This document shows, one piece after another, positions 1 to 9,034 of a DNA stretch of 64,000 nt. The stretch comes from CADEFX01 sp046154585 (GTDB taxonomy: Bacteria; Pseudomonadota; Alphaproteobacteria; Rhizobiales; Hyphomicrobiaceae). Location of the stretch: assembly GCA_046154585.1 (NCBI GenBank), contig JBJXDX010000090.1, positions 62,001 through 126,000 on the forward strand. The letters run 5' to 3'. The position numbers were made by a program, and so were the translations under genes. Within the stretch, counting starts at the first letter, position 1, and each line of letters begins with the position of its first letter. The notes below the pieces were generated by a model, which saw only the letters and a list, made by a program, of their open reading frames with translations, searched no databases and was not told where the DNA came from.

Positions 1-50
1 AAGTGGCAACCGCACTGGAGCGCAGCATGGCTGCCATGTGGTATGCCTGA
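1..50 (+). CDS. Possible 3' end of an upstream gene (partial)
   Basis: Frame 3 is open from the window edge to a TGA at 48-50 and encodes about 15 residues ending in MAAMWYA. A gene tail here would fit the same-strand gene that starts 37 bases later. There is too little sequence to name a product, and an open frame this short can occur by chance. Confidence 0.25.
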   Translation, partial: VATALERSMAAMWYA

Positions 51-86
51 GAGCGCCTCCACGTCGCCGCAATCGCATAGCCTTGA

Positions 87-1031
87 ATGGACGCCATGAC
101 AGTCAACCAGCACGCCATCGCCGAGACCTACGAGCGCATCAAAACGTATGTGCGGCGCACACCCGTGATCGAGATCGATGCTGCCGAACTTGGGCTGGCG
201 GCGGGTGCGCTGACGCTCAAGCTCGAGCTGCTGCAGCACTCAGGGTCCTTCAAGGCGCGCGGCGCGTTTGCCAACCTGACCGGGCAGGCGGTACCGGCGG
301 CGGGCGTGGCCGCGGCATCGGGCGGAAACCACGGCGCTGCCGTCGCTTTCGCGGCGCAAAAGCTCGGTCATCCCGCGCACATCTTCGTGCCGACCATCTC
401 ATCACCGGCCAAGATCGAGCGCATCCGCAGCTATGGGGCCGATCTCGTGATCGAGGGTAGCCGTTACGCGGAGGCGCTGCAGCGCTGCCAGGCGTTCATC
501 AAGGAGAGCGGTGCGCTGTCCGTTCACGCTTATGATGCGCCGCTAACGCTCCTGGGACAGGGCACCGTCGGCTTGGAGCTGGAAACTCAGGCGCCCAAGC
601 TCGATACGCTACTGGTGGCGGTGGGTGGAGGCGGACTGATCGGAGGCATCGCAGCCTGGTATCAGGGCCGCGTGAAAGTCATCGGGGTGGAGCCCGAGAC
701 TGCACCGACGCTGCATGCGGCGCTGGCTGCCGGATCGCCCGTGGACGTGCCAGTGAGCGGCTTGGCGGCGGATTCTCTGGGGGCCAGCAGGATCGGCGGA
801 ATCCCCTTCGGGGTCGCTCGCGAGCATGTGGCCCATTCGGTACTCGTGCCCGACGATGCCATTCGCAAGTCGCAGCTTATCCTGTGGGACCGGCTGAAAA
901 TTGCCGCGGAGCCTGGAGGCGCCGCCGTGCTCGCGGCTCTCCTGACGGGAGCCTATACGCCAGCGCGCGATGAGGGCGTCGGCGTTCTGATCTGCGGCGG
1001 CAACACGACCGCCGTGGATTTCAGTCGCTAG
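87..1031 (+). CDS. PLP-dependent threonine/serine dehydratase family enzyme
   Basis: This is a 314-residue fold-type II PLP enzyme. The motif SGSFKARGA gives the Schiff-base lysine K56, SGGNHG at 78-83 binds the substrate carboxylate, and the glycine-rich VGGGGLIGG at 179-187 holds the cofactor phosphate. There is no C-terminal ACT-type regulatory domain, so it resembles the short catabolic or housekeeping threonine/serine dehydratases rather than long biosynthetic IlvA. Family knowledge predicts deamination of L-threonine or L-serine to the 2-oxo acid plus ammonia in the cytosol; related racemases and ectoine-pathway enzymes cannot be excluded. A second in-frame ATG lies 3 codons in and could be the true start. 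Its neighbours give no pathway clue. Confidence 0.85.
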   Translation: MDAMTVNQHAIAETYERIKTYVRRTPVIEIDAAELGLAAGALTLKLELLQHSGSFKARGAFANLTGQAVPAAGVAAASGGNHGAAVAFAAQKLGHPAHIFVPTISSPAKIERIRSYGADLVIEGSRYAEALQRCQAFIKESGALSVHAYDAPLTLLGQGTVGLELETQAPKLDTLLVAVGGGGLIGGIAAWYQGRVKVIGVEPETAPTLHAALAAGSPVDVPVSGLAADSLGASRIGGIPFGVAREHVAHSVLVPDDAIRKSQLILWDRLKIAAEPGGAAVLAALLTGAYTPARDEGVGVLICGGNTTAVDFSR

Positions 1032-1174
1032 CAATTCAGAGATACCGGCTCCTTCCACACCTGCGTCCCCGGCGATGGCGCGAGTGCGGCGCCGCCGCAC
1101 CGCGCCAATCAGCCGGGGCCTTTCCCGCCTGCAAGGACACGATAGCGCTGTGCGTTGACCGAGACGTGTGAAGA

Positions 1175-1235
1175 TCCCGGCTCTTTGGCGCTTCGCGGCG
1201 GAGCCGCGCTCCGCGCGGACGCGCCAAGGCCGGGA
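1175..1235. terminator. Large GC-rich hairpin between convergent genes
   Basis: Outer arms starting TCCCGGC and TTGGCGC pair with GCGCCAA and GCCGGGA, enclosing a second dyad (GCGGC-GGA-GCCGC). It lies between two convergent genes and could stop transcription from both sides. There is no T-tract, so intrinsic termination is inferred from position and fold only. A dispersed palindromic repeat would look the same. Confidence 0.4.
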
Positions 1236-1272
1236 ACGCACGAGGAGAGATGGTCGATAGTTCGAGAGCGCT

Positions 1273-2877
1273 CTAAGCCGCCGCCATCACGCGACGTGCG
1301 CTGTCCGCCCAAGCCTTGATCTTCTCGATATCGGGCGGCGTGCCGTCGCGCAGAACGCGCTGACCATCGCTGCTCGTGGCAAAGGCCAGCACGGCGGCAC
1401 AGAGCTGTGCGGCCTCGGCTTCGGCCATGACCTCCGCTGTGCGATATCCTGCGCCGACCAGCAATTGCGCACCCGTGCCGCGCAGGCCCGGAATGGTGCA
1501 CACGAGACGCGCCTGATCCTGCCAGTCCGTAATGGTCTGCTCGGTGATGTGTCGATCGTCGAGCCGCGCTGCCAGCGCAATCGGATGCGCCTTCAGCAGA
1601 TCATCGACGCAATCGATGCCGGCAACGTTTAGCTTTTCCGCAGTCTTGGGTCCAATGGACGGCGCATCGACCACGTCCTGGTCGAGCGTGAGATAGATTT
1701 TCGGGCCGTCTTCCGCCAATGCCTTCAACATGCGGCCCAAGCCGCTCGACGCGACCGGCGGCACTGATGCCTCGGATTTTGTTGGTTCCGGCTTGGCTTC
1801 GTGCTTGGCAATCTGCGCAACGGGGGCGCGAAAGGGCAGAACCTGCGGGACAGATGCGGCCGGTTTGGCGGAAGCTTCGGCCAGGGACCGCTGCTTGCGC
1901 TCGACCGACGTTTCCACTTTGGGCGGCGGATGGAAGACGAACTTCGTCGCGGCGTCCGGCGTCGCGCGATGGGCCAGAACTTCCGCAGCGTGGAGGTCCC
2001 GCACGGTGCGGTCGTCTTCCGGCAGATTCTTCTCGACCGTGCCGGTTGCGCGGAGCTCATCATACATGCGCTCGACGAGGCGCCGGTCCTCGACGTCCGC
2101 GAGCTTCTTGGCGATGACCTTCACAGGGATCTGGAGCGTGGCGACAATGCTCTCGAGTGTGAGGGATACGTCTGGAGGCGGCACGTTGGCCTCGTTGATG
2201 GCGCGCGTCAGCACGGCCCCGTGCACCATCGCAGCCAAGGCCAACAGCTCAGCAATGATCCGGCGCGACACGACGTCGAGCCCCGACGGCGGGTCGCTCA
2301 CGCCGCGATGGATGTCGTAGTGGGCGATCACCTTCTCGTAGTGCTGATTGGCGCGCGTCGCACAATCGCAAATGAGGACTTCGAGCCAGTTGGGTGCCGA
2401 GGAAATGGTCAGGGCCGGTGGCGGCAGCTCGCGTGCGGCCAAGGCCTTGAGATCGTCGTAGGACTTGGACATGCTCCATTCAGCGGCACGGTGAATATTG
2501 TTCTCCGCCTCCGACTGCGCCGTGTGGAACGGCTGGATCGGATCGGTCACGTAGTGGCTGAGCACGCCGGCGCAATAAACTGCGGTCTGCCAGTCCTGGC
2601 GTTGCAGCGCCTCCACGAGGTGCATGTACCAACTGCGTGCTTTGGCCGGAGCACCGCCCCAGAAATCGTCGCGCACGTGCAGGACGTGGTTTTTGAAATC
2701 CTTGAATTCATCGTCCGGGGCCTTGGAGCCCTGCAGATAGACGGTGGCGTGTTTCAGGAATATCCGCCGCCAGGCGTCCGCGTCATCGCGCTCGATATGC
2801 TGCAATCCATCAAGCGCCAGCTTGTGGTGCGTCCCCTTGGCGTGGGCGGCGTAGAGAACGCGAAAGAGTAGGGTCAT
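1273..2877 (-). CDS. Zinc-phospholipase-C-like domain fused to a DUF4332-type domain
   Basis: The protein is 534 residues from the chosen ATG (14 codons inside the longest frame), because translation there begins MTLLFRVLYAAHAKGTHHK with no leader. The N-terminal ~200 residues carry regularly spaced histidines and the phrase GVLSHYVTDPIQPFHT, which matches the LxHYxxDxxxPxH zinc motif of the phospholipase C/S1-P1 nuclease fold. A Pro/Ala/Lys-rich middle follows. The last ~120 residues (IGPKTAEKLNVAGIDCVDDL onward) resemble DUF4332, a helix-hairpin-helix type module found with nucleic-acid-binding-like folds. No signal peptide is evident, which is unusual because classic zinc phospholipases C are exported. 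Catalytic activity and substrate are unknown. It is transcribed convergently with the dehydratase. Confidence 0.6.
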   Translation of the reverse strand: MTLLFRVLYAAHAKGTHHKLALDGLQHIERDDADAWRRIFLKHATVYLQGSKAPDDEFKDFKNHVLHVRDDFWGGAPAKARSWYMHLVEALQRQDWQTAVYCAGVLSHYVTDPIQPFHTAQSEAENNIHRAAEWSMSKSYDDLKALAARELPPPALTISSAPNWLEVLICDCATRANQHYEKVIAHYDIHRGVSDPPSGLDVVSRRIIAELLALAAMVHGAVLTRAINEANVPPPDVSLTLESIVATLQIPVKVIAKKLADVEDRRLVERMYDELRATGTVEKNLPEDDRTVRDLHAAEVLAHRATPDAATKFVFHPPPKVETSVERKQRSLAEASAKPAASVPQVLPFRAPVAQIAKHEAKPEPTKSEASVPPVASSGLGRMLKALAEDGPKIYLTLDQDVVDAPSIGPKTAEKLNVAGIDCVDDLLKAHPIALAARLDDRHITEQTITDWQDQARLVCTIPGLRGTGAQLLVGAGYRTAEVMAEAEAAQLCAAVLAFATSSDGQRVLRDGTPPDIEKIKAWADSARRVMAAA

Positions 2878-3093
2878 CGGCCAATCTCGCGGTTGCGGCT
2901 CGCAGACGAACGGTCGCACTTACGAGCCTCATAGGCCGAGTCGGGCGCCATATGAAACCTGCGGGCACACAGGAATCTGTGGGCTTGCGCGCCTGCTGCA
3001 AGGGTGGTGTGCGGCACCAACGGCTGCTTTGGCCACGGTCGTGAGCCATGCTACCCAAGTTCAACCCACGCCCCTGCGAGAAGACCAACCCCG

Positions 3094-4017
3094 ATGGAGT
3101 ACCTCTGGATTTTTTCGAGCATCGCGGCGGCGTTCTTCCAATCGATGCGGCTCGGGGCCCTGAAGCAGCTCAACCAGACCCTGTCGGTCACGGCGACCAG
3201 CTACGTGCGGGTGCTGTTTACTCTACCATTCCTGGCGATCTATCTGCTGGGGGTTTACTTGGCCACAGGGGAGCCGGTGCCGGCACCCGGCGCGAAATTC
3301 CTGATCTGCACCTGCATCGCCGCGCTCGGACAGTTCGTCGGCACAGTGGCGCTGGTGCGCCTGTTCCAGATGGGCAATTTTGCGGTCGGCACGATGCTGC
3401 AGAAGACCGACGTGCTGATGACGGCCGTTATCGGCTCGCTGTTTTTTTCTGAGATGATTTCAGCCGGCGGCTGGCTGGCGATTCTGGTGACGGCTGCCGG
3501 CGTGCTGTTGATTTCCGCAGGCCGCCTGCCTGCCGCAGCCGGGCCGATCGCGCGCTCAGACCTCAGCGAGATGCTGTTCGGCCCTTCGACACGGATCGGC
3601 CTGCTGACGGGATTGCTGTTCGGGCTGTCGTATCTGTTCCTGCGCGAAGCCATCCTGGCGCTCGATCCCGGCGCCAGCGCCCTGATGCGCTCGGCGTTCG
3701 CGGGCTTCGCGATGACGACGTGGTCGTTCCTGATCGTTGGCGTGTGGTTCCTGCTGTTCGAGCGGCAAGCGCTGCGCAAGATCCATGGATTTTACGGGCT
3801 CTGCACGTTCCTTGGGCTGACCAGCGCCCTCGGCACCATCTTCTGGTTCTTCGCATCGGCGCTGGCCAATGCGGCCTATGTGGCGGCCGTCGCGCAGGTG
3901 CAGATCGTCTTCACGCTCGCCATCTCGTGGTTCTATTTCGGCGAACGCATCGGCAAGATCGAGCTTGCCGGCATGATCATCGTTCTGGCCGGACTGGTGT
4001 TGTTCCGCGCCGTGTGA
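3094..4017 (+). CDS. EamA/DMT-superfamily transporter
   Basis: This is a 307-residue, almost wholly hydrophobic protein with about ten predicted transmembrane segments, two repeats of the EamA type, and the usual late segment ending YFGERIGKIELAGM. I start it at MEYLWIFSSIAAAFFQS, where the first membrane segment begins; the longer frame adds about 30 unlikely hydrophilic residues. DMT proteins export or import small metabolites, but the substrate cannot be read from sequence. It is a single gene, facing the end of the minus-strand moxR operon. Confidence 0.8.
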   Translation: MEYLWIFSSIAAAFFQSMRLGALKQLNQTLSVTATSYVRVLFTLPFLAIYLLGVYLATGEPVPAPGAKFLICTCIAALGQFVGTVALVRLFQMGNFAVGTMLQKTDVLMTAVIGSLFFSEMISAGGWLAILVTAAGVLLISAGRLPAAAGPIARSDLSEMLFGPSTRIGLLTGLLFGLSYLFLREAILALDPGASALMRSAFAGFAMTTWSFLIVGVWFLLFERQALRKIHGFYGLCTFLGLTSALGTIFWFFASALANAAYVAAVAQVQIVFTLAISWFYFGERIGKIELAGMIIVLAGLVLFRAV

Positions 4018-4025
4018 GCCTAGCG

Positions 4026-6149
4026 TTAGCGCCCCTCGCGCCACCAGGCCAGCGTGATGAAGAACAGAAGCGCTGCGAGTGCCAGCAGCCCGGTGAACAT
4101 CGGCGTCAGCTTGACGCCGCGCGTCACGAAGGCCTCGCGATCTCTCAACCCCATCCACCCGGAGCCCGACAGCACGCGCGCGTTGGCGAGCATGGACACG
4201 CGCGGCACATCGACGGCCGATGCCGACACGCCGGACAGCAATCCGCCCGAACGGGTCCAGAACACGCCGCCGCCGGTGGCTTCGACCAGCGGCTTCATCT
4301 TGTCCTCGGTGGCCGTGACCTCGCTCATCTCACGCGCATCTTCGAGGCCCGCGTGCGCGACGGCCGTGAGCTGGCCCGTCGGACTGTTGGATTGCATTTT
4401 GTAAAGGCCCGGCACTTTGACATCGATGGAGGTCCGCCACACGCCCAGCCCAGCCTTCTCCAGCGTCACTTCCGACGTCTCGCCGCCTGGCGCCGACACA
4501 GTCACGGGCGATACGGTTTCCTCCATGGAGCGGCGCTCGATCGTGACGTTCAGGCCCTTCGATGACGCAATCAGCCGCTCTTCCTCGAGATCGGGCTCCT
4601 TCATGAGCCAGTGAGCCAGCCGGCGCAGCAGATCCGTGTGCGGGCCGCCGCCGTCATAGCCGCGCGCCCAGAGCCAGGCATGATCCGAGAGCAGCAGCGC
4701 CACGCGCCCGCGCCCCATGCGGTCGAGTTGCAGCAACGGCTTGTCCTCGGCACCACTCATCAGCGTGCGGCCGCGAACGGGAGAGGCCTCGACCTGACGG
4801 AACCAGCGGCCCCAGGTCGGCTCCTGCGTTCCGTCCCGCATGCCGGGAAGGCCGCGCGTGACCGGATGCTTCAGGCCGTCGCCGGCGACCCGGGCCTTGA
4901 AGGGCTGCTCGAGCACGCGGCCCGACGGCGTTGCGGGAAGCACCGGCGCCAAGGGCGTGCGCTGCAGGCTGGTATTGCCGGCGAAATCGTCGCCAGCCGC
5001 CACCAGCAGCGCGCCGCCGTGGCGTTCCACGTAGCGGGCGATGTTGTCGTAGTAGAGCAGAGGCAGGATGCCGCGATGCTGGTAGCGGTCGAAGATGATC
5101 AGGTCGAAATCCTTGATCTTCTCCGAGAACAGCTCGCGCGTGGGGAAGGCGATCAGCGAAAGCTGGTGGATGGGCGTGCCGTCCTGCTTCTCGGGCGGCC
5201 GCAGAATGGTGAAGTGCACGAGATCGACGGCGGCGTCGGACTTGAGCAGGTTGCGCCAGGTGCGCTCGCCCGCATGCGGTTCGCCGGACACCAGAAGCAC
5301 ACGCAGATTTTCGCGCACGCCCTCGGCCGCGATCACGACGCGATTGTTGGCCGGCGTCAGCTCGCCCGGCACTGGCTCCAGGTCGATCTCGAGAATGTTC
5401 TGGCCCGAATGCGGAAAGGGCATGCGGATGGCGACGCGGCGATCGATCTCGGTGCGGCGCGTCTCGTCGGCTTGGCCTTCGCGCCTGATGCGCAGCGACA
5501 CGCTTTCACCGGCGCGGCCGCGGCGCCCGGTTTCGCGCACGGCAACTTCGATCTCGCGGGCCTGGCCGACGATACCGAACTTCGGTGCTTTCAGCACCTC
5601 GATGCGGCGGTCGAACTCATCGGGCTGGCCGGTGAGCAGCGCGTGGACAGGCGCATCGAAGCCGAGGCCGGCGGCACTCTTGGGCACGTCGTGCACCTGG
5701 CCGTCGGTGATCATGATCACGCCGGACAGACGGTCGGGCGGCACGTTGGCGAGCGCGCGATTGAGGTCGGCGAAGAGATTGGTGCCCGAAGATGTTTCGC
5801 CGGTGGGCTTCGATGCGTCGACCCATTTCACTTCGAGGCCCGGAATGCGTGCAAGCTTGGCTTCGACGTCGCTCCGGATGGCGGCTGTTTGCTGCGGCCG
5901 TCCGCCGATGGTCTGGCTCGTGCTTTCGTCGGTGACGACGACGGCGATGTTGGCGAGGCTCTCGCGCTCCTCCTGGCGCAGCGTCGGGTTCGCAAGCGCA
6001 GCCAGCAGCGCAGCAAGCGCCACGGCGCGCATGACGGCGCCGCGCGTGCGCCGCACGAGCAGGGCCACCACCAGCAGAATCGCCAAAGCCACCGCGCCCC
6101 AGAACAGGGGACCGGGCAGCATCGGCGAGATGTCGATGGACCAGCTCAT
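4026..6149 (-). CDS. Large membrane-anchored protein of the MoxR/DUF4159 operon
   Basis: This 707-residue protein has two N-terminal membrane segments (about 13-31 and 38-54) and one at the very C-terminus (GLLALAALLFFITLAWW), leaving a ~620-residue soluble domain. That region contains GVIMITDGQVHD, resembling a von Willebrand A core strand, and FDLIIFDRYQ followed by GGALLVAAGDDF, resembling the class I glutamine-amidotransferase-like fold often annotated in this family. No catalytic Cys-His-Glu triad is evident, so it is more likely structural than enzymatic. It is the last gene of a four-gene operon, starting 11 bases after the BatA/DUF4159 gene. The exact role is unknown. Confidence 0.65.
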   Translation of the reverse strand: MSWSIDISPMLPGPLFWGAVALAILLVVALLVRRTRGAVMRAVALAALLAALANPTLRQEERESLANIAVVVTDESTSQTIGGRPQQTAAIRSDVEAKLARIPGLEVKWVDASKPTGETSSGTNLFADLNRALANVPPDRLSGVIMITDGQVHDVPKSAAGLGFDAPVHALLTGQPDEFDRRIEVLKAPKFGIVGQAREIEVAVRETGRRGRAGESVSLRIRREGQADETRRTEIDRRVAIRMPFPHSGQNILEIDLEPVPGELTPANNRVVIAAEGVRENLRVLLVSGEPHAGERTWRNLLKSDAAVDLVHFTILRPPEKQDGTPIHQLSLIAFPTRELFSEKIKDFDLIIFDRYQHRGILPLLYYDNIARYVERHGGALLVAAGDDFAGNTSLQRTPLAPVLPATPSGRVLEQPFKARVAGDGLKHPVTRGLPGMRDGTQEPTWGRWFRQVEASPVRGRTLMSGAEDKPLLQLDRMGRGRVALLLSDHAWLWARGYDGGGPHTDLLRRLAHWLMKEPDLEEERLIASSKGLNVTIERRSMEETVSPVTVSAPGGETSEVTLEKAGLGVWRTSIDVKVPGLYKMQSNSPTGQLTAVAHAGLEDAREMSEVTATEDKMKPLVEATGGGVFWTRSGGLLSGVSASAVDVPRVSMLANARVLSGSGWMGLRDREAFVTRGVKLTPMFTGLLALAALLFFITLAWWREGR

Positions 6150-6160
6150 GCGTGTTCCTT

Positions 6161-9034
6161 CTATTGCCCGAGACGCTCGAGAAGCGCGGGCACGTGCACC
6201 TGATCCGCCTTGTAGTTGCCGGTCAGGGCATACATGACGATGTTGACGCCGACGCGGTAGGCCATCTCACGCTGCGCCTCGCCGCCCGGAACGGTCGGGT
6301 ACAGCGGCCGGTTGCGATCATCGAGCGCCCAGGCAGCCGCGAGATCGTTGGAGGTCACGAGAATGGAGCTCACGCCATCGGCGCGGCGCGCCTTGCGGCT
6401 GGCATCGCTGCCCTGATCCGCACTCTCGGCCTCAACCCACAATTGGCCTCCGTCCCAGCGTCCCGGGAACGTGCGCAGCAGGTAGAATGACTTGGTCAAC
6501 ACGTGCCCTTCAGGCACAGGCTCCAGGCGCGGCGTGTCCAGCCGTCCAAGGAGCCGCTGCAGCGGCGTGCCGCCGCGGCCTTGCACGTTGAGGCCGGTGG
6601 GCACGCCCTGCCCGAAGTCGCGGGTGTCGAACACGATCATCCCACCCTGCTTCATGTAGGCGTCGATCTTGGCGAGCGTCGCGTCGGTGAGCGGTTGTGC
6701 GTTGCCGAGCACCGGCCAGTACAGGATGGGAAAGAACGCGATCTCGTCGGTAACGATGTTGATGCCGTAGGGCTCGCCCGGCTCGACGGCGGTGCGGGCC
6801 GCGAGCACCTTGCACAGACCCGCTAGTCCCGTGCGGCTGGCTTGGTCCGCCGCGCTGTCCCCCGTGAGCACATAGGCAAATGTAACCTTGCCGGTGGCCT
6901 GAATGGCCATCTGCTGATCGCGCGTCCGCGCCGGCGATGCGCCGGCCGACTGTGCCTGAGCGGGAGACCAGTCGGAGATCAGGATCGCCCCGATAATGAA
7001 GCCCGCCGCGCCGGTGGCGGCTCGTGCTGCGCGGCGGCGGCCGAACGGGCTTGCTTGCAGCAGCATGACCGCGACGACGTCGATGAACAGCAGCGCGAGG
7101 GCTGCACCGAGCAGCCAGGGCTTCAGCAACTGAGAGGTCTCGCCTTCGAAGGTGCGCCGCTCGACGCTGCCGGCGAGGCCCGGCAAAGGCTTCAGCTCGG
7201 TTTTCATGCTGGCCACATTGAGGGCTCGCGGGGTGCTCTCGGTTCCATAGTAGCCCGGTGGGTGATCGACGCTCGTCTTCGACGTATCGATACGCGACGC
7301 CGCGATGGGCTGGGCCGTGGGCGGCGGAGGTTTCAAAGTGCCAAATCCGTCGAGCACCTGAATGGGATTGAGCACTTCGGCCGTCAGACTGGCGTCAGCC
7401 GACGTGTCCGCGGTCTCGACGCCGCCTGCGGCAACGCCACCGCTGCGGCCGAGGGTCGAAATACGCCGCAGCATCTCCACGAACAGGCCGGACATCGGCA
7501 AGTTCGACCAGTCGGAGTTCGCGGTCACGTGGAACAGGACGACCTGGCCTTCGCCGCGCTTGGACGCGGTGACGAGCGGCGTTCCGTCCTTGAGGCGGGC
7601 CCAGACCTTCACATCCTGTGTCAGGCGCGCCGGGTCAGCCAGCACCTGACGATTGACGACCACATCGGGCGCCGTCGCGAGGCCGGCAAAGAGGCTGCCC
7701 TCATCGAACGGGGCCAGAGGCTGCGGCGTCGACCAGGACAAGGCGCCGCCCAGGGTACGGCCGCCGAGCCGCAGGCCGACGGGGATCAGATCGTCGCCGC
7801 CTTTTTCGAGTCGCGGGCCGGCGAAACGCACCAGCACGCCGCCCTTCTTGACCCAGGTATCGACGCGCTCCATCAGGTCGCCAGACAGCGTGCCGATGTC
7901 AGCCATGACGAGGACGGACGCCTTCTGCTTGAAGGCTTCCGTGACCGATGCCGTCAGATTGGCGTCCTTCGGGCGCACCAGTTCGGCGAATGGGGCCAGC
8001 GCCTTCTCGATGTAGTAGAGCGGCGCCAGCAACGGCTGCGCCTGCTCGCGACTCTCGCCCGAGACGAGGGCTACGCGATGCCAGCGCGACCGCGCATCGA
8101 GGAGGTGCACAGCGCCGGCCGAGCGCTCGCCGCCAATCTCGACGCGTGTCACCTGATTTCTGAGCTCCAGCGGGAGATCGAACCGCGCGATCGTGCTACG
8201 CGCATCGGGCGCGAGATCGAACACGGCCTCGCCGAGCCGCTGGCCACGTGCAGAGAAGGCCAGAGCTACGCCGTTGCGCTGGCCACCATAGGCGCGCACC
8301 ACCATCGCCTCGAGCTTGCCGTCTCGTCCAAGCCCCGCGGCGGCGGCGAGCGCCTCCTCACCCGGGCGGCTTTCCACGACAACCACGCTGCCGGAGCCGG
8401 CGAGGGCAACGAGCTTGTCTGCGAACGCGCGCGCTGCTCCATCATGATCGACACCATCCGCCAGCCAGACGATGCTGGCCTGGGGCACACCGGCAAGCGC
8501 ACGCTCGAGTTGCGCTGCCGCATCCGCCCGCGCCGGTTCGAAGGGTTGCGGCTGCAGCGCAGCAGCTGTCGAACGGGCCGCGTTGGGCGCTTCGATGCGC
8601 AGCGTCTGCGTTTTGCCCGGCGCCGCCGTCTGCGCGACAAGCACGGGACGGCTTTGGCCCTCAGCCTCGGCGATGAGCCGGTCGACAAAGCGCGTGCGCT
8701 CGGCAAACCGCGCGGCGGCCGCCCAGCCGTTGTCGACGACGATGACAACAGGCCCGGTGCCCTTGAGGGCCGTGTCGTGATTGGGGTTGAGCACCGGCTC
8801 GGCCAGCGCGAGGATCACCAGCGCGGCGGCAGCCATGCGGATCAGCGTCAGCCACCAGGGCGTCTTGGCCGGCGTTTTCTCTTTGTTGATCAGTTCCAGA
8901 AGAATGCGCGTCGGCGGGAAAGCGATCAGGCGCGGACGGGGCGGAATGGTGCGGAGCAGCCAATAGATGAGCGGCAGCGCGACGAGCGCCCCAAGCAGCC
9001 ACGGATTGAGAAAAGCCAAAGCTCCGAGCGTCAT
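6161..9034 (-). CDS. BatA N-terminal / DUF4159 domain membrane protein
   Basis: This is 957 residues. Residues 1-80 hold two membrane segments in the BatA (aerotolerance regulator N-terminal) pattern: FLNPWLLGALVALPLIYWLL, then PRLIAFPPTRIL and WWLTLIRMAAAALVILALA. The middle is a large VWA- and amidotransferase-like region (VWLADGVDHDG, VLVMADIG). A further membrane segment near residue 620 (LLGAALALLFIDVVAVMLL) precedes the DUF4159 domain, which occupies roughly 715-950 (KVTFAYVLTG, MKQGGMIVFDTRDFGQG). Such proteins sit beside MoxR ATPases and DUF58 proteins. The start codon overlaps the stop of the DUF58 gene by 4 bases, implying translational coupling. The molecular function is unknown; an envelope or stress role is inferred. 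Confidence 0.8.
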   Translation of the reverse strand: MTLGALAFLNPWLLGALVALPLIYWLLRTIPPRPRLIAFPPTRILLELINKEKTPAKTPWWLTLIRMAAAALVILALAEPVLNPNHDTALKGTGPVVIVVDNGWAAAARFAERTRFVDRLIAEAEGQSRPVLVAQTAAPGKTQTLRIEAPNAARSTAAALQPQPFEPARADAAAQLERALAGVPQASIVWLADGVDHDGAARAFADKLVALAGSGSVVVVESRPGEEALAAAAGLGRDGKLEAMVVRAYGGQRNGVALAFSARGQRLGEAVFDLAPDARSTIARFDLPLELRNQVTRVEIGGERSAGAVHLLDARSRWHRVALVSGESREQAQPLLAPLYYIEKALAPFAELVRPKDANLTASVTEAFKQKASVLVMADIGTLSGDLMERVDTWVKKGGVLVRFAGPRLEKGGDDLIPVGLRLGGRTLGGALSWSTPQPLAPFDEGSLFAGLATAPDVVVNRQVLADPARLTQDVKVWARLKDGTPLVTASKRGEGQVVLFHVTANSDWSNLPMSGLFVEMLRRISTLGRSGGVAAGGVETADTSADASLTAEVLNPIQVLDGFGTLKPPPPTAQPIAASRIDTSKTSVDHPPGYYGTESTPRALNVASMKTELKPLPGLAGSVERRTFEGETSQLLKPWLLGAALALLFIDVVAVMLLQASPFGRRRAARAATGAAGFIIGAILISDWSPAQAQSAGASPARTRDQQMAIQATGKVTFAYVLTGDSAADQASRTGLAGLCKVLAARTAVEPGEPYGINIVTDEIAFFPILYWPVLGNAQPLTDATLAKIDAYMKQGGMIVFDTRDFGQGVPTGLNVQGRGGTPLQRLLGRLDTPRLEPVPEGHVLTKSFYLLRTFPGRWDGGQLWVEAESADQGSDASRKARRADGVSSILVTSNDLAAAWALDDRNRPLYPTVPGGEAQREMAYRVGVNIVMYALTGNYKADQVHVPALLERLGQ

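Noticed and set aside
4611..6203. 530-codon open frame on the plus strand
   Set aside because: Antisense to the membrane protein at 4026-6149 with no motif of its own.
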